Assembly: GCA_959347315.1 (NCBI GenBank)
Contig: OY365818.1
Span: forward strand, 4,917,607-4,981,606
DNA length: 64,000 bases
Source of the DNA: Bimastos eiseni
Taxonomy: Eukaryota > Annelida > Clitellata > Crassiclitellata > Lumbricidae
Direction of reading: 5' to 3'
Position numbers and translations under genes: made by a program
The notes under the pieces: generated by a model
What the model was told of the DNA's origin: nothing
What the model saw: the letters and a program-made list of their open reading frames with translations, nothing else
The model's database searches: none
Part shown: one piece after another, positions 56,329-64,000 of the stretch
How the letters are laid out: every line of letters begins with the position of its first letter
How positions within the stretch are numbered: the first letter of the stretch is position 1

Positions 56329-59300
56329 CTGAACAGATTTTCACACAACACTTTAAAGCTTCCAACTTTTAGACATAATCTCTTGCAAATGTTGTATCCA
56401 GAGTAACACAATACGGACTTTGAAATTGTTGCAGTATTTCACAGTTTTTTTATGCATACATTTATATTCAATAGTTTTATGACATTAATCTTCTTGCACA
56501 GTGGAGCACCATATCTTGTTCGTTAGATCAATTCATTCCAGGTGAGATTGTGTGGGATTGCGGTAGAATGTAAGCATAGGCCTACCATCATCATTCTTTG
56601 GGCCGTACAAGAAGGAGGTACTTTGCAATTCATCTGAGTGCGATATAAAAGGTGCTTTTGGGGCGAACAAATTCTACCCACTGATCTAGAAGGACATTCA
56701 TTTGAAAAGTGTTGTTGTAGACCTACGCGTATAATAATATTATACGTGTAGGCCCACAACAACATACAGTGTATTTACTGTCAGGATGAGACAATATATT
56801 ATGGTCTCACCCTGATGTAGTAAGATCCATTACCAGAGCTGACCACTTGAATATATGCCAGGTCATTTAAGGCCACCGTGTAGGCCTACGGATCAAATGC
56901 TGGCCTGAGATAGAGCGTAAGTCAATGAAATAGAAAAAGATCGGTAGACTAATCTGGAAAGCTCTCAAGGAGTTTCATGGTATACACCTACTTGCTATCC
57001 AGCCAAAATTCACTAAAATAACGCAAGGTAAGGCCTAACGAATATATGCTTAATAATCAGTTCATCAAGCACCATTTTTCGTTTTGGGCTACATGCAGTC
57101 ATTCCAGAAATTTTCGATTAGGGATAGTTCAAATTACCACCGATTAACAACGATCTCGCTATTAATAGAATAATGCTTGTGAATAAGCTGATGATTATCA
57201 GTAGTTAACTCGTCGTTTTGCTTACATTGCCAATGCCAAAGGAAACAGAAGAGTGAGAGCCGCTATGAGGATGGCAAGACCAGAGAATATGTGAACGGTT
57301 GCTGGGTAGATTATGATGTTAAAGATAACGGAACTGAGGATGAATCCGAGAGATTCCAGGGAGGCGATCATTCCAAAAGCTTTCCCTATAAAACAAACAG
57401 ATATGCAATGGATCAACACACTGCGGATTCTTTTCTGTCACGCTTTTACTGTTATACATAGGGATCTATTAGCCTATTTATTTGCGCTTAATAAATATTC
57501 CTGAGAGAACAAAAACAATAATGATTAAACAATAATAATGGTGATCCTCATTATTAGGCCTACATTATTAATGTTGACGATCAGAAATGCTTAATTCGTC
57601 TAACATTTTACCAAACGATCAAATCACAGCAAACATTCGAAACAGGCCTACGAAATAAAAGATTGGTAAAACCAAAACAAAATATAATACAAAACAGTTA
57701 AATTACTGCACCAAACTGCATTGTTGCATTGCTACTGTAAAATTAATGTAAGAATGATGACAAAGGTTGGTTGTCAATTTTAAAGCACCTACCGTGTTCG
57801 TCCTCTTCGACAAAATTTACGATTGACGATCGAGCGGTGACTATCAACGCTGTCTGGAATAGGCTCAGCAAACAAGCTGCAATTCACTCAAATATATATA
57901 ATTTATATTGAACTAAAGTAGAAATATTAAAAAAATACAAAAACTTCAAACGATTTAAGACATGAGTACTTATACATGCTATTTGTGATCATCATTAATT
58001 CGCCGCCTTATTGTTTTGAAAAATCCGACACATAACATGATGCTGTGATTGATTTTATTATCAACAAATGAGGATCCGAGTCCCATAGCAAATAGCTGTT
58101 TTTGCCTTCAGGGCCGGATTTTAGTATAGGCTACATGAGCACCAGTCCAGGGACCCCAACTACATAGAGGTTCACCCAGTTGCAATTTTTTTCCACATCC
58201 TGTTTCACAGCATCGGTCATGGGTCATCTGACTGGGGACAAGATTCCACGATTACTAGTGACTAAATTAATTGTTCTACATTGTTATATTGTTCTAGACA
58301 TATAGGCCTATACTTATTACTTTGAGGTATGGGGTTGCCCGGGTTGGACTTACTGGAGACGGGTCGTCAGCAAAGGTCAAAAACCTGGTCTTGACTTCGG
58401 GCTCTGTTGTTTCGCAAGCGACACATAAAACATCAGATCTTGACCTCACATGTGTCCTCTGTGACCCTCATATGTGTCCTGTTGGACCCTCAGATGTGTC
58501 CTGTAGGAACCCCAGATGTGTCCTGTAGGAACCTCATATGTGTCCTGTGGAACCCTCATGCGTGTCCTGTGGAACCTTCACATTTGTTCTGTGGGACCCT
58601 CACACGTGTCCTGTGGGACCCTCACGTGTGTCCTGTGGAACCCTCACATGTGTCCTGTGGGACCCTCATATGTGTCCTGTGGGACCCTCATATGTGTCCT
58701 GTGTGACCCTCACATGTGTCCTGTGTGGCCCCCACATGTGTCCTGTGGTAATCTGTAAAATTTTCGACCTCCAGATTGTTCTTGAGAGCTTGAACACTGC
58801 ATGAGCTTCACAGCTGTGGCCGTGAAGAAAAGTACTTTATATGTCCGAAAGTTCTGAAAACTAGCTTTCCCAGTCACTCTTACTATCCTCTTGTCGTCAT
58901 TAAAGTGAATCCTTCTGGGATAATAACAGGCGTAGAAACGCCAGGATAACACTAGACTAGTAGACTGGTAAAATACTTACAGAAAAAAGCCATCCACGTG
59001 TAGAGACTGAGAGCGAAGACCGTGTTACTTATGATTGCAGAGACGAGACTCAAGATAATAACTGTGGTGTACTGAACGTTCAGCCTCTTGAACAGAGGTA
59101 GCATGACCAACAGGCAGAATCCTTTCACTCCTCTCATGGCTCCTGTGTAATAACCGTAAACTGCCGTCGACCAAGACAGAGGTTTCTGGCTTACGAAGAG
59201 GTAGCATAGACCGACCGCTGAAAAGGGCAAATCACAACAGCAGAATGTAATGTAATGTAATCAAACATTTATATAACGCCCCTTCAGGGTATCTACATAA

Positions 59301-61252
59301 AGGCGCTCTTTGCGATGGCCTAAATGATGTTAAATGTCACAGTAGACAATTAGATCTTCACTCACACACGTGTCTTGTATAAATGTATCTATTAGCAAAG
59401 CTATGCATAGTAAGCTGAAAAGTGTCATTAGTATGGTGGGCCCACGCACAAGCGAGGAACCGGCCAACTGATTCTCGTCGACAGCTGACAGAAAATAATA
59501 GACTAGTCAATATTATTTGAAGTGCTACGATGGGAGAGTCCGTGTAGTAGTGGAAGCAACAGTAACTTTGACAAAAATAATAATATCAAGTCAGTGAGAA
59601 TTGAGTAGAGCCAATAGTAGGGTTGTAGCTTGTAGGGAGCGACGAATCTGTAAAGGTTCTTGATCATTTGCAGAGTCATTAACATATTTTGTGCATGATA
59701 TTTTTGCATGGTCTATTACCGAATGTCGAAAAATAGAACACAAATGTTAAGAATGCGAAAAGTATGAGATATTGAATAAACAATGCTAAAATAACGAAAT
59801 TGATCAAATGGTCGCGTTGGAAATTCCTAATTCGAAGTCAAACATCTTAAAAAGCTATTCGATAATCATGAGAATTTTCTGAACAGTGAGATTTAGTGGG
59901 TATACCAAGTGGATATGAAGAGGGTTACAAATGTACATACATGCAGCGTAGACGCAGGTACACTCAATAAGGACAATGCAGAGGATGGCGAGGATGCCTT
60001 TTCTCTTGTTGTGTTCCCTACGCTTCATTGCCGTATTGACGTACATTCTCGCATAATAAGCGACAGTAAACGCCGCCATCCTGCACTGTGACCAAACAGC
60101 ACAGTTGGTTGATTTGGCTGAGGTAGTATCGAGCGACGAACTGCTAGACAAACTCTGTTGCAGTTGTTGTTCCTTCTGCGATGGGATCGCAACACCGTTG
60201 GAGAAAGTCGACAGAGCGACGGTGTTCACCAAGGAATCGTTTCCCACGGCTGTTTCTGCTTCCCTAAACTTTTCGTCGACGTGGTTTTTCTGTGACAGGT
60301 GACCGTTTTGTAAATGGGATTTTTTGTTTCCCTCGTGTTCATCCACACCATCCGCGATCTCTTCTCGGAGCGTCAACCCATCCCCAACGCCGTAAAAACT
60401 TAACTGCCCAGCGATTTCAAGTTCAGGCACGACGTCCATTTGGATCGTTAGTTCATCGTCATCAACCTTTCGCTTTGTTGCTTCCGCCTTTTGCAGAGGA
60501 TTCTCGCTGGATACGGATGTTGAAGAGACTACGGAAACTTGGGACTGGGCCAAAACTGAAGCCGATAAGGGGATGTCCTTGATCCGGAAGAGAACGTAAA
60601 GAATCAGAACAACGTTGATGACAATTCCGATTACGTAAACCCAAATATAGCCAACGGCTTCAAGGAGAACTCCGGATGCTACGGCTGAGATAGCGCTGCT
60701 GGCAACAAGAGCTGCCTCAGCCATAGAAATATGGATTATAAGCATACCTGGCGAAGCCGTAGCTGACAAGTAACTGAAACAGGCCCCCATCGATGAAAGT
60801 ATTCCACCGGAAAATCCAAGTGCCAGTGCTCCAATCAGCATGTACCCCGGTGACGATTCCATGTTTAGGGAACAGACGAGGTAGACGATCATGCAAAGGA
60901 TGTAGCCGACGGGAGCGAAAAGTATCGTGTACTTCTTGCTCCATCGATCGACCAGATTGGAGTAGACGATCATCAGAAAAAAGGCCGGAAGGTTGGCGGC
61001 CAAAGTCCGGTAGAACTCCCAAAGAGACGCGTGTTGCTGAACGACAATCTCCTCTTCGGAGGTGACATTCCTGGCAACACACATATCAACGTCGTTGAGC
61101 AACATGATGCAGACCTTGTCATACATCAAAACCCGTGTGGCCGTGTCCGATATTCCGTTACCCAGCGCGATCAGGAACATTGCAGGTTCAACGGTGATTA
61201 GGCAAACGATGTGCCAGGCCTTTGCAAGGCACGCCCGACAGTCAGGGGCCAT
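56256..61252 (-). CDS. SLC46-type transporter, paralogue A (gene span)
   Basis: Exons (minus) 61252-59941, 59217-58981, 57876-57793, 57385-57226 and 56328-56256; about 621 residues, with every junction in phase. MFS fold: TM1 with TVEPAMFLIALGN, the DKVCIML..VDMC loop with sequon NVTS, LVDRWSKKYT after TM2, GFSGGILSS in TM4, FVEEDEHGKAFGMIASLES between TM10 and TM11. These fit SLC46 (proton-coupled folate transporter-like). The TM6-TM7 loop is unusually long (about 195 residues, Ser/Gln/Glu-rich, including a run of five Ser) and shares little with paralogue B. It acts as a plasma- or lysosomal-membrane solute carrier by family analogy; the substrate is unknown. It lies head-to-tail with paralogue B, a tandem duplication. 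Confidence 0.78.
56710..56764. repeat. 27-bp-arm perfect-length hairpin
   Basis: tgttgttgtagacctacgcg.. and ..cgtgtaggcccacaacaaca form arms of 27 bases with three mismatches (two A/C, one G/T) around a single-base centre. Lies in intron 4 of paralogue A. Confidence 0.8.
57226..57385 (-). CDS. SLC46-like A exon 4
   Basis: Acceptor TTTATAG. GKAFGMIASLESLGFILSSV and the final helix to FPLALA, then the ambiguous AT/GTAAGC: stop codon if retained (57222), donor if spliced to 56328. Confidence 0.78.
57793..57876 (-). CDS. SLC46-like A exon 3 (84 nt)
   Basis: Acceptor TTGCAG, donor GTAGGT. CLLSLFQTALIVTARSSIVN and FVEEDEH; too short to stand out as an ORF but fully conserved with paralogue B. Confidence 0.82.
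58436..58752. repeat. 22-bp minisatellite (accctcacatgtgtcctgtggg)
   Basis: About fourteen tandem copies. As 22 is not a multiple of 3, one repeat array keeps three overlapping frames open, giving Cys/Pro-rich ORFs that are artefacts. It lies in intron 2 of paralogue A. Confidence 0.92.
58981..59217 (-). CDS. SLC46-like A exon 2
   Basis: Acceptor TTTTCAG, donor GTAAGT. VGLCYLFVSQKPLSWSTAVY, YYTGAMRGVKGFCLLVMLPL and FALSLYTWMAFF, colinear with paralogue B (one codon longer). Confidence 0.83.
59260..59500 (+). repeat. dispersed 'tataacgcc' repeat in intron 1 of paralogue A
   Basis: tatataacgccccttcaggg, aaaggcgctctttgcgat, gtgggcccacgcacaagcga, ctcgtcgacagctgacag: relative of 47940-48290 at the equivalent intron position. 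Confidence 0.6.
59941..61252 (-). CDS. SLC46-like A exon 1
   Basis: ATG at 61252 (MAPDCRACLAKAW), 437 codons plus one base, GTATGT donor at 59940. Reading on past the donor gives a false C-terminus (CMYICNPLHIHL). Carries TM1-TM7 start and the long loop. Confidence 0.82.
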
Positions 61253-61318
61253 CTCTATAAACTGGAGTTCGGTCAGATCAAAAGCTTCTCAGCATGTCTG
61301 CCAAATGTAAATCTCCGA

Positions 61319-61326
61319 TATTTATA
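61319..61326 (-). promoter_or_regulatory. TATA box of SLC46-like A
   Basis: TATAAATA on the minus strand, about 70 bases upstream of the ATG at 61252, matching the element of paralogue B. Confidence 0.5.
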
Positions 61327-61399
61327 GACGCCTCAGAGAAGCTGCGTCACGAAGACCAGATAGATTAGTCACCGGTGATCTATGAAGTCCGCAAGGAAG

Positions 61400-63445
61400 A
61401 GATTGTTTTTACAAAAGCGAACGAGCCGTAGATAATTGTACACCATTTCTGTCGCCACCTACGCTTCCACTCTGCTTATTTCCCTGTGAATTGGTGAGAA
61501 GAGATCCTTGGATTCAGTCGCGCCGTTGTCATCGCTGTTTAGGCATGTCTAACCGAAGCTAAATCCCTTACGCACGATTAGGCCCTAAGCGAATCGCAGA
61601 TAATATACGAGGCACGTGAGTTAAGACGGGACGAGGAGTTATCTGTTGGAGACGCCCCTTGAAATCCTTTCAGCTGAATCTCTAACTAAATTTAACTTTG
61701 TCTTTTCATTGCGCCCCATGCACACACTCATTCTGTCTGTCTGTCTCTTACTTTCTCTCACCTCTGGATCTAAAATTAGCATTGTCACAATCATCAAACA
61801 TCTAGTTTCCAGACTCATGAAGTAGTTGTTCCTTTTCAATTAATATCTAAATTAGTATCCAACAAACTATAGCCTGCGCCATCTTGACATTCGTGTCACG
61901 AGCAGTGGATTATATTCGACTGGACAGTTCGTAGAATTTTGTAGCCCCATAATTTAGTTACTTCTGTTACTCTGCTACCACTGCCTGCCAGGCATTAGGT
62001 TAAATAAACATATTGGCCTACTATTTTAAATATCTCAGTAATATTATGGATTCATTGACCTACTTTTTTCCTCATTACAAGAAATGCGAAGCTGAAGCTA
62101 AGGTGGTCGATGGTACTTGGAATAGGACTGTTTTAGAGAGGTGAACCGAATACATGGAGATTTGATTTAAACTGATTTTAAGCTTTCAGTGAAAGACATG
62201 CTCCAAATTTTTCCAATTATTGCAGCTTTTGATTTGAGGTAATAGTCACAGCGACTTTCTGACCATATTTCTTTGGGCAGATGGAACCATCGTTAACGAT
62301 AGCGAAAAACGTTCGTTAACCAAAATGAACTGATCTCATATAGATCCAAGTTTCGCGGCCAAACAATATAACCCTGAAAAACGCCGCCCCTTTTAAGTTC
62401 ATTCTGTGCCTAGCTAAAGCAGTTACAAGTTGCAATCGACGCGACCCCTTCCTCAAATTTCGAGACAGAGACGCCAGCGAAACGTCCCGTGCGTCGATCA
62501 TACGCACACTGATTACGCTGTTGCAATGTCATCGTTATACGTGACGCAGGCTCTGATACATGCAGACTCAGATACGCTTGAAGATTAGGCGAAAGTGTCG
62601 GGGATTTCCCTAAAGGCAAATGACAACCAACCTTTGACTGAAAAATATTTGGGTTTTTGAACAAATTTTCACTCGCTTTAGACTTGCAGATATCAAGTTA
62701 ACATTGATTGATCGATCGATCGATCGATCGATTGATTGATTGATTGTTTCTTTGACTTATTGACCATTTCACGCCATACCAGAGAAGATGTGCGTAGGCA
62801 ATTGTTGGTCTTAGAATCGTCAGCGAGTTCCACTTTTTGATCTTTGACTCTTGTCTGCTAAGAACTAGGAATACTGAAGTGGCTAGCAGTTTTTTGTTGA
62901 CTGACATAATTTTGGGTTTAGCTAACATGCGACAAGAGCATATCATTCCCTTTTGCTTCTGTTCCACAAAGTTTCCAGACCATTTCCTTCGAACATGGCT
63001 TCATTGTGTTTGGTACGGAGCACTTGTCCCCAGTCTCTTTTTAAGCTGAGCATACAGGCAGATGGCTCCTATCCAGGTGTGCAGAGTGCACTGTAAAATG
63101 TCTACAAGAAGGTAATTCAAAATAAATAAGAAATTAAAACGACATAGAATCCAACGAGCATTTGATAATGCCATTATAAATAATGTGAGTCGCAATCAGC
63201 GCCAAAGTAAAGGCAGATCGCGACAATTAGTTTCCTTTTTGATACAGATATAATCTAAAAAAATTGATATGCAGGTTTACTGATATTTAAATTCTAGTAG
63301 ATTGAGAAATTGAGATATAGAAATATAGAATACGTGTACATAGGGATATGGTACATACATAAGCCGAATGCTGCAAAAGACAGCAGACGCATTTATATAG
63401 TGCTGGGTATTATGGTAGTAGCAGTTGCGGATATAGCAGGCTTAC

Positions 63446-63476
<31 letters not shown>

Positions 63477-63960
63477 AAGTGGTAGTAGAATAGGCGGAGA
63501 CTTGGTCGAGGGTTTGGGTGGACAGATGAAAAAATTTGGTTTGGGGGACAGGTCGGAAGAAATTTTAATTCCCAATCATGGATGCAGCAAAAATAGACCG
63601 CGTCTCGTGCGTCTCCTCTTTTCCATTTTACATAACCCCGAGTATGTTTTAACCAACTCCTACCTCCACTCCGATTAAGAGCACACAACCATGTTCTCCC
63701 ACCCAAAGACGACTCTAAATTTATCCCCAGATCATTATACAAAAACATTTACTAGTTTTTTAAATTTATTTTAGCGACTGGCCTACTATTGTTCATTGTC
63801 ACTCGTGCAGGCCTAAGAATTTCTGCGTTATTGTAAGATACTGTTATTTCTAAATAAATGAATATCTTATTATTACTGCGGTTCACTTATCGATGCTGGA
63901 TTATTTCAGAGATTTAAATCTTGGTTTTGTACGGTCCTTGCACGGGAACCCTAAGTAATT
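61400..63960. other. non-coding stretch with simple repeats
   Basis: Upstream intergenic region of paralogue A. Holds (GATC/GATT)n at 62704-62746 and (AGT)n at 63450-63477. ORFs with poly-Ser or poly-Leu near 63.4 kb derive from the latter. No gene is supported. Confidence 0.4.
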
Positions 63961-64000
63961 ATTATTATAATTATTAATTTAATATAAAAGACCTTACTAC

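Noticed and set aside
59855..59940. Extension of SLC46-like A exon 1 to 465 residues
   Set aside because: Passes a GTATGT donor at the position where the paralogue also leaves the exon; downstream residues are unrelated to the family.
63310..63748. ORFs on both strands with poly-Ser / poly-Leu / poly-Tyr
   Set aside because: Driven by the (AGT)n microsatellite at 63450-63477.

Overview
The window is animal nuclear DNA. Genes are split into short exons with GT..AG introns, microsatellites are frequent, and there are tRNA-derived SINE-like heads, non-LTR retrotransposon tails and a decayed Polinton (Maverick). The octamer TAGGCCTA recurs from about 9.8 kb onward. From memory this octamer is typical of echinoderm non-coding DNA, and the gene families fit a marine invertebrate deuterostome. 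Assignment to an echinoderm is an inference of moderate-to-low confidence.

Layout. 0.4-1.1 kb (+): terminal exon of a beta-propeller-like protein. 3.15-8.24 kb (+): a NUDT17-type Nudix hydrolase rebuilt from five exons, one of them a 26-nt microexon holding half of the Nudix box; one N-terminal exon was not found. 9-14 kb: non-coding, with SINE-like repeats and a GGTCTT minisatellite. 14.5-42.6 kb (+): three tandem copies of one two-exon gene (14.5-19.0, 24.7-28.1 and 36.2-41.8 kb). Each encodes a predicted type II membrane protein whose second exon carries a glycosyltransferase-like module with an RDCDSR motif. Between the copies lie duplicated flanks, LINE fragments, telomere-like CCCTAA stretches, a hAT-like MITE and a Polinton remnant (28.3-33.8 kb). 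42.6-44.3 kb: two oppositely oriented retroelement ends with (TAA)n tails. 44.6-50.1 and 56.2-61.25 kb (-): two paralogous SLC46-type (proton-coupled folate transporter-like) genes with matching five-exon structures. The last exon was recognised only by comparing the paralogues. A LINE 3' end lies between them at 54.7-55.8 kb.

The genes do not look like one pathway. The notable biology is local: a young tandem family of glycosyltransferase-like genes with signs of gene conversion, an in-frame 53-codon length difference, an intronic inversion bounded by AT palindromes, and transposon insertions that order the duplications. Next to it is a transporter pair that kept exon sizes and splice phases while the cytosolic loop diverged. 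All splice sites were placed by eye from GT/AG signals, phase and family resemblance; no transcript evidence was available.
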